Below are positions 26,355 to 34,757 of a DNA stretch of 64,000 nt, in pieces. Below the pieces are notes generated by a model. That model had not been told where the DNA came from and did no database searches. It saw only the letters and a list, made by a program, of their open reading frames with translations. This stretch comes from Staphylococcus durrellii. Lineage in GTDB: Bacteria; Bacillota; Bacilli; Staphylococcales; Staphylococcaceae. Location: the NCBI RefSeq assembly GCF_015594545.1, contig NZ_JADIIO010000001.1, forward strand, positions 2,356,001-2,420,000, in the 5' to 3' direction. Each line of letters begins with the position of its first letter. The stretch's first letter is position 1. The position numbers and the translations under genes are program-made.

Positions 26355-26476
26355 AGCAAGTCAAGCACACGGTAGGACATTCAGACCATAAAATGGTGCT
26401 AGAGGTGTATACACACGTCACAGATAAAATGGCTAAAGATATCATGAGTAAATTGGAAAATATAAATTTTAGTTAA
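26355..26476 (+). pseudogene. C-terminal remnant of a tyrosine integrase
   Basis: Plus-strand frame VKHTVGHSDHKMVLEVYTHV then TDKMAKDIMSKLENINFS, ending at a TAA near 26476. This is the terminal box of phage-type tyrosine recombinases: the His of GHS and the catalytic Tyr in VYTHVT, followed by the usual K/M-rich tail. The rest of the gene is gone. It points toward rpsR and lies about 140 bases from its end, as expected for an island's int gene. Confidence 0.8.
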
Positions 26477-26560
26477 AATGCACGTTTAGTACGGCTTTTT
26501 TTGGTGGATATCACAAGTAATCATACTCTGCCAATTTTTGCGAAATTTAAAACTTAAACA

Positions 26561-26639
26561 ACACAAAAATAACCCCGTAAGCCTATGCTTACGGGGTTTG
26601 TACAGATACAATATCTATTATTGTTCTTCTTTAACATAT
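26561..26639. repeat. direct repeat copy B: proximal attachment site at the rpsR 3' end
   Basis: It comprises the last seven codons and stop of rpsR plus the following terminator hairpin (CCCCGTAAGC/GCTTACGGGG), matching 23014-23092 at 73 of 79 positions. The terminator stem is more perfect here than in copy A, and most differences fall in the hairpin, as expected if one terminator came with the island. Confidence 0.85.
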
Positions 26640-26860
26640 GGTAATAATGCCATATGACGAGAACGTTTGATAGCGATTGTCAACATACGTTGATATTTAG
26701 CTGAAGTACCTGTTACACGACGAGGTAAAATTTTACCACGTTCAGAAATAAAACGTTTTAATAATTCTGTGTCTTTATAGTCGATGTGTGTAATTCCGTT
26801 TGCTGTGAAGTAACAAACTTTTTTACGACGACGTCCGCCTCTTCTTGGTCCACCTGCCAT
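26618..26860 (-). CDS. rpsR: 30S ribosomal protein S18
   Basis: An 80-residue bS18: basic N-terminus ([29 protein letters not shown]) and [41 protein letters not shown], the RNA-binding core. Ribosome site GGAGGC. Last gene of rpsF-ssb-rpsR. Its final codons form the island attachment core, and the coding sequence is intact. Confidence 0.98.
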   Translation of the reverse strand: MAGGPRRGGRRRKKVCYFTANGITHIDYKDTELLKRFISERGKILPRRVTGTSAKYQRMLTIAIKRSRHMALLPYVKEEQ

Positions 26861-26960
26861 GGTTAACTGCCTCCTTCAAATTAGATTTTTATAATATGTT
26901 CATTGTTTGTATTGTTTATCTTAACACTCTCAAAAATAGTGTTTAACTATGCACTAATAA

Positions 26961-27473
26961 TTAGAATGGTAAGTCATCATCACTAATATCAATAGGGCCG
27001 TTCGCATTAGCGAATGGGTTATCTGATTGATTATTGTTTGATGAATTGTTGTTATTGCGTGACGTGTTTTGTCCAGATTGTTGACCACCAAAGCTTTGAC
27101 CGTAATCTTGGAAGTCATTGCCTCCAGATTGGTTTTGGCGTTGGTTGTTTTGGTTTTTAGGTTCAAGGAATTGAACGCTATCACAAACAACTTCTGTAAC
27201 AAAGATACGACGTCCTTCTTGGTTTTCATAACTACGTGATTGTAAGCGACCGTCAACGCCAGCTAAGCTACCTTTTGATAAGTAGTTATTAACATTTTCT
27301 GCTTGTTTTCTAAAAACGACGCAGTTAATGAAATCAGCTTCGCGTTCCCCTTGCGCATTGGTAAACGTACGATTTACCGCTAAGGTAAATGTCGCAACGC
27401 TCACGCCTGAGGGTGTTGTTCTGTATTCTGGATCCTTAGTTAAACGACCTACTAAAACAACTCTGTTTATCAT
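26961..27473 (-). CDS. ssb: single-stranded DNA-binding protein
   Basis: A 170-residue SSB. The N-terminal OB fold ([24 protein letters not shown]... [10 protein letters not shown]) runs to about residue 105. A Gln/Asn/Gly-rich linker follows, then the acidic tip DISDDDLPF that recruits partner proteins. It lies between rpsF and rpsR in the conserved order, with a 14-base gap from rpsF. Confidence 0.98.
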   Translation of the reverse strand: MINRVVLVGRLTKDPEYRTTPSGVSVATFTLAVNRTFTNAQGEREADFINCVVFRKQAENVNNYLSKGSLAGVDGRLQSRSYENQEGRRIFVTEVVCDSVQFLEPKNQNNQRQNQSGGNDFQDYGQSFGGQQSGQNTSRNNNNSSNNNQSDNPFANANGPIDISDDDLPF

Positions 27474-27487
27474 TTAAGCGCCCCCAA

Positions 27488-27793
27488 TTATTTTCTTGTC
27501 TTATCTTCGTCTTCACGGATAACGATGTAACGGATGATATCATCGTTAATTTTAGCTAAACGTTGGAATTCGTCAGTAGCTTCGTTATCTTCTGTTTGAA
27601 TACGAACGATGTTGTAGTAACCTTCAGTGAAATCATTGATTTCATAAGCAAGGCGACGTTTACCCCAGTCTTTAGCTTCAAGTACTTCTGAACCTCTTGA
27701 AGCTAAAATGCCGTTGAAACGTTCAACAACTGCTTTTTTAGCATCTTCTTCAATATTCGGACGAACGATATACATAACTTCATATGTTCTCAT
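27488..27793 (-). CDS. rpsF: 30S ribosomal protein S6
   Basis: A 101-residue bS6 ([17 protein letters not shown]... [24 protein letters not shown]). First gene of rpsF-ssb-rpsR. Ribosome site AAGGAGGTG is embedded in the leader hairpin described separately. S6 and S18 bind each other on the 30S platform. Confidence 0.98.
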   Translation of the reverse strand: MRTYEVMYIVRPNIEEDAKKAVVERFNGILASRGSEVLEAKDWGKRRLAYEINDFTEGYYNIVRIQTEDNEATDEFQRLAKINDDIIRYIVIREDEDKTRK

Positions 27794-27802
27794 TTATCTT
27801 TG

Positions 27803-27850
27803 CACCTCCTTGTGGACTATACGGCCTATTAAAAATCAATAGGCAAGGAA
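27803..27850 (-). ncRNA. S6:S18 autoregulatory mRNA leader
   Basis: The minus-strand RNA folds into CCUUG/CAAGG (outer) and GCCUAUU/AAUAGGC (inner, 7-base loop), with an asymmetric bulge containing CCG between the inner stem and the outer 3' strand. The outer 3' strand overlaps the ribosome site of rpsF. This is the layout of the known S6:S18 leader, where the S6-S18 complex binds the CCG bulge and represses translation. The rest of 27851-28130 shows only promoter-type AT-rich sequence. Confidence 0.6.
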
Positions 27851-28130
27851 TAATTTTCATTACTCACAATCAAGAATTATAGCATATGATTTTACATTTT
27901 ACAATGCGTTAAACATGTTCAAGTTCTTAAAAACTTAATTAGAGTGTGTAGTTTGACAATTCAATAGTAACTTTAATTAAAATTAATTAAAATGTTTTGT
28001 TGCACTATTTAAATATTTTAAAAAGTAAGGTTGCTAAAACGCTTTAATTATTTTAGCATAGGTGCTAATTAAATTTAAAAATATTCAAACATCAATCTTA
28101 GCGGATTAGATGTTGAAAAGGAGAAAAATT

Positions 28131-28916
28131 ATGGTTTCAGTTATGAAAAAAGGAATTGTAACGACGTGTGCTGTAGTAAGTGCGACGTTTTTATCTTATT
28201 CAGTACATGCTGCTGAACAACCAAATGCTCAAAAAGGGACAATGGGTTATGGTTATAAACAATATTTATCAAAACATCCAGATAAAAAAACTCAAAATAA
28301 AGTGCAAACAGAAACAGGTACAACTCAACAAGGTAAACGTGTCTTAGATATTTCAGAATGGCAAGGGGACTTAACTGCAGATCAAGTTAAGAAGTTAAAA
28401 GCAAACTATGATTTTATTATCATTCGTGCCCAATATGGTTCCGAACATATTGACACTTCACTCGAACATAATTCTGAACTATTGGATAAATATGATTTAC
28501 CATTTGGTGTTTATTCTTACAGCATGTATGAAAATCCTGATGATGCAAGATACGAAGCACAAACGTTATATAATAGAGCACCAAAAGCAAGTTTCTACAT
28601 AAATGATTTCGAACAAAACACAGTGACTTCAGGAAGTATTGATGATAGTACGAATGCTTGGTACGACGAAATGAAAGGTCTAGCAGGTAATAAAAAGGTC
28701 TTACTTTATTCATACCAAAACTTTATGGAAGAGAATTTGACTAATACTGTTAGTACTTATGATGGTTTTTGGTTAGCTAATTATAGTGAAACACAACCTT
28801 CACGCGAGTATGCATTATGGCAATACACTGATCAATACCACTCACCTGAAATCGATCAAGATGTCGACGCAAATTATACAAGTCCTGACAAAAATACAAG
28901 CTGGTTCATTTCATAA
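28131..28916 (+). CDS. secreted GH25 lysozyme-like hydrolase
   Basis: A 261-residue protein. Signal peptide (residues 1-26, KKGIVTTCAVVSATFLSYSVHA), a short linker, then a glycoside hydrolase family 25 domain: LDISEWQGDLT with the catalytic Asp, FIIIRAQYGSEHID, YINDFEQNT (usual Asp-x-Glu position), WLANYSE and ALWQYTD. It probably cleaves peptidoglycan glycan strands. The ATG at 28131 is preferred over 28110, since AAAGGAG lies between them. Confidence 0.85.
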   Translation: MVSVMKKGIVTTCAVVSATFLSYSVHAAEQPNAQKGTMGYGYKQYLSKHPDKKTQNKVQTETGTTQQGKRVLDISEWQGDLTADQVKKLKANYDFIIIRAQYGSEHIDTSLEHNSELLDKYDLPFGVYSYSMYENPDDARYEAQTLYNRAPKASFYINDFEQNTVTSGSIDDSTNAWYDEMKGLAGNKKVLLYSYQNFMEENLTNTVSTYDGFWLANYSETQPSREYALWQYTDQYHSPEIDQDVDANYTSPDKNTSWFIS

Positions 28917-28924
28917 TAACTCAT

Positions 28925-28956
28925 AAAGACCAAGTCTTCATAGGCTTGGTCTTTAT
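28925..28956. terminator. bidirectional terminator
   Basis: AAAGACCAAG/CTTGGTCTTT stem with a 10-base loop, between the convergent GH25 and HExxH genes. T-runs lie on both sides. Confidence 0.9.
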
Positions 28957-29808
28957 CTACATATATTCATCTATAAACAGATTAATGTGCTTGTCTTCAA
29001 GTTCTTCGACAACCTTTTCTTCTTCTTCAACATTTATAAACCATTTGCTGTCAATCCACAATTGATAATGTAAGACTTCATGTAGCAATATACGACATAT
29101 ATTGAGTTCGGCATCATAGTGTCCCAATTGTTCGACTAAATATGGATAATCTTTTGCTGTAACCTTTATTATAGCTTTATCAAAGGGTGAATGTGGCGCG
29201 CTATATTGACCGGCAAAATCATATTCCTTTGCCGAGATTTTAATATCGACAGGCATAGGAAAGTTAAATTGTCCTTTTATATATTGTGTACATAGTTGCA
29301 ATGTCTTTTTTAAATGTTTATCAACTTGACGTGTGTAACTGACCGCTATTGTATTTTCTGTAATTGGCGTTGGCTTATACTTTAAAAAATAATATTGGTA
29401 CATCATCTTTTGTTGTAAAAAAGTCACCGTTTGATCATCTTTATGAGATTTAAGCACTGCACCATAGCTTTGTTGTCGTTTATCTGCAATAAAAAAAAGA
29501 GCTAACTCTCTACAAATATCATATAAAACCGTTAATAACACATTGTCTTCGGCAGAAACACTTTTAGAGTAATAACTTTCAGGTTGCCGATAATCTTCTA
29601 TATCATTAAGTGAATATATTATTTTGCGACTTTCTTTTAAAACAACCGTATCTTCTATGCAACCATTCACATAAAGCGTGTCATTTGTGAATGTTATTTT
29701 AACTGGCTTTGTCGTTATGTATTGGTCTTTCAACCAATTATGAAATAAACGCAACATCGTTTCCAATTGATGCGTTATATTATCATACTCAAAAATTACT
29801 GACTTCAT
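28957..29808 (-). CDS. HExxH-containing protein of unknown function, 283 aa
   Basis: A soluble 283-residue protein. Near its C-terminus is CRILLHEVLHYQLW, a zinc-metallopeptidase type HExxH (residues 243-247), followed by an acidic helix (NVEEEEKVVEELEDKH) whose glutamates could supply the third ligand. The N-terminal two thirds have no recognised motif. No signal peptide. It lies 12 bases after a small basic secreted-protein gene. A metal-dependent peptidase role is plausible but unproven. Confidence 0.65.
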   Translation of the reverse strand: MKSVIFEYDNITHQLETMLRLFHNWLKDQYITTKPVKITFTNDTLYVNGCIEDTVVLKESRKIIYSLNDIEDYRQPESYYSKSVSAEDNVLLTVLYDICRELALFFIADKRQQSYGAVLKSHKDDQTVTFLQQKMMYQYYFLKYKPTPITENTIAVSYTRQVDKHLKKTLQLCTQYIKGQFNFPMPVDIKISAKEYDFAGQYSAPHSPFDKAIIKVTAKDYPYLVEQLGHYDAELNICRILLHEVLHYQLWIDSKWFINVEEEEKVVEELEDKHINLFIDEYM

Positions 29809-29820
29809 ATTGTTGATCCT

Positions 29821-30147
29821 TTATCGTTTCTTTTTATTTGAGCCTTTCGTCTTTTTTCCACCTTTATGTTTCTTACTCGGTGTATGCTTTTTAACATTTT
29901 TACTTCTAGGGTTAGACTTCCCTTTCCATTTACCATTATATCGCGCTTTATTTTTCATCTCGCCACCTTGCTTACGTTTCCCACGTGCATCGGCAACGTT
30001 AGACAAAGGATTGTATTCATTTATTTGTTGAACATTTTTACTCTTTATATATTGTTGATCTTCATTTGCGAAGAATTCAACTGCTGAAAAACTTAACACT
30101 AAAGTTAACATACTTGCGATAATTTTAGTTTGAATTTTTCTATACAT
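29821..30147 (-). CDS. small secreted, very basic protein, 108 aa
   Basis: The ATG at 30147 is preferred (GGGG at good spacing). A signal peptide (RKIQTKIIASMLTLVLSFSAVEFF) precedes a neutral linker. The second half is very rich in Lys and Arg (GKRKQGGEMKNKARYNGKWKGK, then KHTPSKKHKGGKKTKGSNKKKR, about one residue in two basic). It could bind teichoic acid, DNA or membranes after secretion; no family recognised. It overlaps no neighbour and is followed by the HExxH gene. Confidence 0.65.
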   Translation of the reverse strand: MYRKIQTKIIASMLTLVLSFSAVEFFANEDQQYIKSKNVQQINEYNPLSNVADARGKRKQGGEMKNKARYNGKWKGKSNPRSKNVKKHTPSKKHKGGKKTKGSNKKKR

Positions 30148-30308
30148 AATTACAACTCCCCTCATATTGGATAGGAATTATTATATATAGAAAAGTAGGG
30201 TTATAACCTATAGATTTATTATAGTTAACATCTTTAATATTAAAAATTAAAACATAGTCTCGACGACCATTTTTTATTTTTACTCAATCCGCTAATTATT
30301 TTACAACT

Positions 30309-30341
30309 AAAAAACACTTCCTAGACATAAGGAAGTGTTCA
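30309..30341 (-). terminator. terminator of the ychF operon
   Basis: AACACTTCC/GGAAGTGTT with a 9-base loop, followed on the minus strand by TTTTTT. Confidence 0.9.
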
Positions 30342-30356
30342 TCAAATTTTTAAATA

Positions 30357-31454
30357 TTATACGTTAAATCTAAAGTGAACGACGTCTCCGTCTTTCATAA
30401 TGTATTCTTTACCTTCTAAACGCTGTTTACCTGCTTCTTTAGCGCCGTGTTCGCCGTTGTATTCTACATAATCGTCATAAGATGTTACTTCTGCACGTAT
30501 AAAGCCACGTTCAAAGTCAGTATGAATAATACCAGCACATTGAGGGGCAGTCATACCTGTCGTAAACGTCCATGCGCGTACTTCTTCGACACCTGCTGTA
30601 AAGTATGTTGCTAAACCTAATAAGTCATATGTTGTGCGTATTAAACGATTTAGACCTGGTTCTTCAATACCTAAATCTTCAAGGAACATTGCTTTGTCAT
30701 CTTCGTCTAAGACAGCAATTTCTTCTTCTATTTTAGCACTAATAACGATAACCTCTGATTCTTCTTTTTCAGCGTATTCACGGATTGCTTTGACTTTGTC
30801 ATTTTCATCGTCGTTAATTTCATCTTCGCCAACGTTAGCGATATATAACATGTCTTTTGAAGTTAGTAATTGTGCTTGGTTTACAAACTTTTGATCTTCA
30901 TCATTAAACTCTATACTACGTACCGGTTTACCTTCTTCTAACGCTTCTTTAATTGTTGTTAAAATACGTACTTCATTCACTGCATCTTTATCTTTTTGTC
31001 GTGCCATTTTTTCTACTTTAGGCAAACGTTTTTCTACAGATTCTAAATCTGCCAATACAAGTTCCATATTTATAACTTCGATATCTTCAATAGGATTCAC
31101 GCGACCAGATACGTGTGTCACATTGTCGTCATCGAATGCGCGCACTACTTGGCAAATCGCGTCTACTTCACGGATATGAGATAAAAATTTATTACCAAGG
31201 CCTTCACCTTTAGAAGCACCTTTTACGATACCCGCTATATCAGTAAATTCAAATGTAGTTGGGATCGTTTTTTTGGGGTTAACCATATCTGTTAAAACAT
31301 TTAATCTACTATCCGGCACTTCTACAATACCGACGTTAGGATCAATTGTTGCGAATGGATAGTTTGCTGCTAGCGCACCTGCTTTTGTTATTGCATTGAA
31401 AAGTGTAGACTTCCCTACATTAGGTAGACCTACAATACCTGCTGTTAAAGCCAT
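30357..31454 (-). CDS. ychF: redox-regulated ribosome-associated GTPase/ATPase YchF
   Basis: A 365-residue YchF/EngD (OLA1 family). Walker A GLPNVGKSTLFNAIT at residues 8-22, NYPFATIDPNVG switch, DIAGIVKGASKGEGLGNKFL (G3), and the C-terminal TGS domain ending YIMKDGDVVHFRFNV. The family prefers ATP and binds ribosomes. Its start overlaps the DUF951 stop by one base (TAATG), so the two are coupled. Confidence 0.97.
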   Translation of the reverse strand: MALTAGIVGLPNVGKSTLFNAITKAGALAANYPFATIDPNVGIVEVPDSRLNVLTDMVNPKKTIPTTFEFTDIAGIVKGASKGEGLGNKFLSHIREVDAICQVVRAFDDDNVTHVSGRVNPIEDIEVINMELVLADLESVEKRLPKVEKMARQKDKDAVNEVRILTTIKEALEEGKPVRSIEFNDEDQKFVNQAQLLTSKDMLYIANVGEDEINDDENDKVKAIREYAEKEESEVIVISAKIEEEIAVLDEDDKAMFLEDLGIEEPGLNRLIRTTYDLLGLATYFTAGVEEVRAWTFTTGMTAPQCAGIIHTDFERGFIRAEVTSYDDYVEYNGEHGAKEAGKQRLEGKEYIMKDGDVVHFRFNV

Positions 31455-31669
31455 TAGTTATTCTCCTTATCTTCCTCTACTTGATTAGACACAAGTACTT
31501 TTTTTAATTTTTTATTGAATGTCTGTCTTGGGATCATAATACTACGCTGACAATTTTCACATTTTATACGAATGTCTGCGCCCATACGAATAATTTTAAA
31601 ACGATTTGTGCCGCATGCATGTTGTTTTTTCATTTCTACTATATCATTAAGGTTATATTGCGCTGTCAC
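31454..31669 (-). CDS. DUF951 zinc-ribbon-like protein
   Basis: A 71-residue DUF951 protein: DIVEMKKQHACGTNRFKIIRMGADIRIKCENC, with Cys residues that could hold a metal together with CENC. It is typically encoded next to ychF and mscS in staphylococci and bacilli, as here. Function unknown; the conserved neighbourhood suggests a translation-related role. Confidence 0.85.
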   Translation of the reverse strand: MTAQYNLNDIVEMKKQHACGTNRFKIIRMGADIRIKCENCQRSIMIPRQTFNKKLKKVLVSNQVEEDKENN

Positions 31670-31696
31670 TCTTCACACCTCCGACATGGACTACGT

Positions 31697-32578
31697 TTAA
31701 ATATTACTATTAGCATCGTTTTGTATCATAGTTGGTTGCGGTACTTCAATTCCCTTTGCATTAAAGAAATGTTGAATTTCTCTACGTAATATACGCGCCC
31801 CCGAGGCACCTTCGCCTGGGATTGTCTCTGCAGAAATACGTAAAATAAGTTCATCTCTTGTAAATTCATCAACACCTATAAATTCTGGCGTCGTAATAAA
31901 TAAATAATATTTCGAACGCATAGAAATGAATAGTTCTTTTAACTGTTCTTCTACTCTATCAACATTTTCAGTAACTGCAATAGGTATTGCTACGATTGCT
32001 GCACCATTTGTTACAGAGAAGTTAGTAATTTCACCCATACTGCCATTTGGTAAGACTGTGAGTTCACCACTTATAGTGTTAACACGTGTTGATCTTAACC
32101 CAATTGATTTAACGGTACCTTCTGCTACTGTAGTACCTCCACTATTTATTTTAACATAATCACCAACGTCAAATTGATTTTCAAAAATAATAAAAAACCC
32201 TGTAATAATATCTTTTACGACTGTTTGAGCACCAAAACCAACTGCTAAGCCGACAACGCCTGCGCTGGCAATTATACCTTCAACTTTAATACCTAATCTG
32301 CTAAGGATAGTTGTTACGACGATAAACCATACTACATAAGTAACGACATTTTGCACAAGTGAAATCAGTGTTTGTGAACGTTTCTTATTGGCTTTTCTGC
32401 CTTTATTTTGAACTTTGAAGAATTGTTCAATCACTTTGTTTGTAATTCGTATTACGATTAATGCAATGATGATATAGACGATTATCATAATTAAATTCGA
32501 TATTAGCGTTTGATAAGTTTCTGGTTTAGTTAAAGGTTCGACAAGTGAACCTAGAATTGATTTAACTTGATTCAACAA
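31697..32578 (-). CDS. MscS-family small-conductance mechanosensitive channel
   Basis: A 293-residue MscS-type channel. Three N-terminal helices, the pore helix region (GIIASAGVVGLAVGFGAQTVVKDIITGFFIIFENQFDVGDYV) and a cytoplasmic beta/alpha domain (STRVNTISGELTVLPNGSMGEITNFS). It should open on hypo-osmotic shock. It heads the mscS-DUF951-ychF unit; ribosome site GAGGA. Confidence 0.92.
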   Translation of the reverse strand: MLNQVKSILGSLVEPLTKPETYQTLISNLIMIIVYIIIALIVIRITNKVIEQFFKVQNKGRKANKKRSQTLISLVQNVVTYVVWFIVVTTILSRLGIKVEGIIASAGVVGLAVGFGAQTVVKDIITGFFIIFENQFDVGDYVKINSGGTTVAEGTVKSIGLRSTRVNTISGELTVLPNGSMGEITNFSVTNGAAIVAIPIAVTENVDRVEEQLKELFISMRSKYYLFITTPEFIGVDEFTRDELILRISAETIPGEGASGARILRREIQHFFNAKGIEVPQPTMIQNDANSNI

Positions 32579-32676
32579 TATATCCTCCTCGTTGCTAATC
32601 TAAAAGTTCATTATACGTTGTTATTTGTCTAAACAACTCCAACTTAAGCTTTAAATGTAATATTTAATATTTCAAA

Positions 32677-32877
32677 TTGCAGGTTCCATATTGTCTATAT
32701 CTGAACATACTCGCTCATTATAGCAATAATTCACAGCACGATAAAGCAAATTATTTTAGGTTAAGCGAACGAATTAGCGTATCAAAAGACCTCCCTCAAA
32801 TTATCTGCTATTTGAAGAAGGTCTCTGTATATTTAATAAAGGATCAGGATGGTATCTTTATCACCCACAGTAATTGA
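32677..32877 (+). pseudogene. possible Rrf2-type regulator remnant
   Basis: A short frame (TTG at 32677) includes LNILAHYSNNSQHDKANYFRLSERISVSKD, then a segment read as LPQIICYLKKVSVYLIKDQDG. This loosely follows the Rrf2 winged-helix pattern (LxxLA, then LS..I.VS...L..I...LKK). There is no ribosome site, and the C-terminal cysteine domain is missing. A weak hairpin overlaps it. It could be non-coding; low confidence. Confidence 0.3.
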
Positions 32878-32923
32878 TAAATAAGTATGCGTAGCATCTT
32901 TTTTATTACCCTTTAGGCTACCT

Positions 32924-33622
32924 TCAGTCTAAACGCCACAACGCATCTATTGCTTGCGCTACTTGTTTTGAAGATTGTGGATTTTGTCCAGTTACCAATC
33001 TGTCTCTTACTTTTACGAAAGGTCTAAATGGTAGTTTGGCTTTACTGTATTTGGCACCCCGGCTTTTTAATTTTGTTTCTAATTTATAAGGTACGTACTT
33101 ACTACGATTAGCTAATAGCTCTTCTGTATTGGAAAAACTTGTTATTTCTTTATTATCGATAAAAAATCTCCCGTCAGCATTTTTTACATTTACTAAGGCG
33201 GCAATACCGTGACAAACGGCAGCAACAATACCGCCATTGTTGTAAATGTGTTTAACCGCTTCTTGAATATACTCATTATCTGTAAAGTCATACATCACGC
33301 CATGTCCACCAGTGAAATATATGCAATCATAATAGGTTGGATTAGCTTCACTAATAGGTTGCGCGTATTTTAATAAATCCATGAAATTTTGGTTTTTGTA
33401 ATATGCTTTTGTAGTTTTATCTAGTATTGCTGGGCTAAGACTAACGGGGTCGATCGGCGTATTACCACCGCTAATGTTATAAATATCGATTTCATAGTTA
33501 TTATCATTAAAATAATCATAAAAATGTACTAATTCTCCGAACCAAAGTCCCGTTTTTTTGTAATGTTCACCAAAGAAATCTGAGCTTGTGTTTACAATTA
33601 TAATTTTTTTCACTTCTATCAC
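32924..33622 (-). CDS. DJ-1/PfpI-family protein (Hsp31-like)
   Basis: A 232-residue type-1 glutamine amidotransferase-like protein. The nucleophile elbow GIVAAVCHGIAALV carries the Cys-His pair; the acidic partner is in YFTGGHGVMYDF, and IDPVSLSPAILDKT resembles the Hsp31/glyoxalase III subgroup. It may act on methylglyoxal or as a chaperone/deglycase. It is followed closely on the upstream side by a quinone-oxidoreductase-like gene (13 bases), suggesting an aldehyde/oxidant-stress operon. Confidence 0.85.
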   Translation of the reverse strand: MIEVKKIIIVNTSSDFFGEHYKKTGLWFGELVHFYDYFNDNNYEIDIYNISGGNTPIDPVSLSPAILDKTTKAYYKNQNFMDLLKYAQPISEANPTYYDCIYFTGGHGVMYDFTDNEYIQEAVKHIYNNGGIVAAVCHGIAALVNVKNADGRFFIDNKEITSFSNTEELLANRSKYVPYKLETKLKSRGAKYSKAKLPFRPFVKVRDRLVTGQNPQSSKQVAQAIDALWRLD

Positions 33623-33635
33623 AAACCTTTATTTA

Positions 33636-34649
33636 TTATTTATCCATTGAAATTACAATTTTTCCCTTTGCTTTACCACTACTAGAATATTCTAATGCTT
33701 CTTGCGTCTGTTCAAATCCATAAACTTTATCAATTATTGGTATAATCTTGCCTTCATTTATTAAGTTGCTAATAGTATTTAGCTGTTCTCCACTCGGCTG
33801 CATAAATAAAAACTCATAATTGACATTGTATTTTTGGGCACGTTTCACTAGTTTGGCAGAAGCACCACGTAATAACAATTGTTTAAATTTATTAAGATTT
33901 AACTGTTTTGCTAATTTAACCGTTGGAATACCAGAAACCGAAGCAATCGTGCCGTGGGGTTTCAATACTTTAAATGATTTATCTAAATTTTCACCACCAA
34001 GTGTATCAAAAGCACCGTCATAATTATTTAAACGTTGTGAGAAATCTTCGGTCTTATAATTAATAATTTCGTCAGCACCTAATGCTTTTACAAGTTCATA
34101 GCCACGTTCACTTGCCGTTGTAGCAACATATAGTTCCATAGCTTTTGCTAATTGAATCGCAAAGGTGCCTACACCGCCTGCGCCTGCCTGGATTAGTACT
34201 TTATTCCCTGCTTTAAGATCCATAATATCGTTAAGCGCTTGGTAAGCAGTTAGACCTACTAGAGGGATGCTCGCCGCTTCTTCAAAAGATAATTTGTTTG
34301 GTTTAAGCGCAATCTCACTTGCATCGACGGAAATATACTCTGCAAATGTACCTATTTTCTCTTTTCTTGGTCTGCCATATACTTCATCACCAACTTTAAA
34401 GTCTTCCACCTTACTACCTACTTCTGTAATCACACCTGCAAAATCATTACCCAATATTAAAGGAAATTGAAATTTTAATAATAGTTTCAAACCACCATCA
34501 CGTATTTTATAATCTATCGGATTAACGCTTGCAGCTTTTATTTTCACTCTAACTTCATAAGGATTCATACTTGGTAATGGCATCATTTCTTTTTGTACAG
34601 GATTGTTACCGTATTTGTGAACGACCATAGCTTGCATGTCAGTTTTCAT
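33636..34649 (-). CDS. zinc-independent MDR NADPH oxidoreductase (quinone-reductase-like)
   Basis: A 337-residue medium-chain dehydrogenase/reductase: N-terminal GroES-like domain (KAASVNPIDYKIRDGG, LGNDFAGVI), Rossmann fold with VLIQAGAGGVGTFAIQLAKAMG-like motif (here LAKAME), and AFDTLGG. It lacks the zinc ligands of alcohol dehydrogenases and fits the quinone oxidoreductase/zeta-crystallin class. The ATG at 34649 is chosen (AGGAGTG upstream). Operon with the DJ-1 gene. Confidence 0.88.
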   Translation of the reverse strand: MKTDMQAMVVHKYGNNPVQKEMMPLPSMNPYEVRVKIKAASVNPIDYKIRDGGLKLLLKFQFPLILGNDFAGVITEVGSKVEDFKVGDEVYGRPRKEKIGTFAEYISVDASEIALKPNKLSFEEAASIPLVGLTAYQALNDIMDLKAGNKVLIQAGAGGVGTFAIQLAKAMELYVATTASERGYELVKALGADEIINYKTEDFSQRLNNYDGAFDTLGGENLDKSFKVLKPHGTIASVSGIPTVKLAKQLNLNKFKQLLLRGASAKLVKRAQKYNVNYEFLFMQPSGEQLNTISNLINEGKIIPIIDKVYGFEQTQEALEYSSSGKAKGKIVISMDK

Positions 34650-34757
34650 AATTTCACTCCTAGCATTAAATGAATTCGTACTATCCCAAACTATTACACT
34701 CATGATTACGCAAAAATAATGTTTTAGCAATTCATAAATCTGCTCTAAACTTACTTA

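Larger units (their letters stand above)
23093..26617. mobile_element. degraded PICI/SaPI-like island remnant at rpsR
   Basis: A 3.5-kb segment between the two rpsR-derived direct repeats. It contains the C-terminal end of a tyrosine integrase next to the rpsR-side repeat, a toxin-like peptide gene, a frameshifted SGNH hydrolase, an acetoin-reductase-like SDR and a small hypothetical. No replication, packaging or capsid genes remain. The rpsR 3' end is a known SaPI integration site. The segment is best read as the eroded remains of such an island plus its cargo. Confidence 0.7.
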
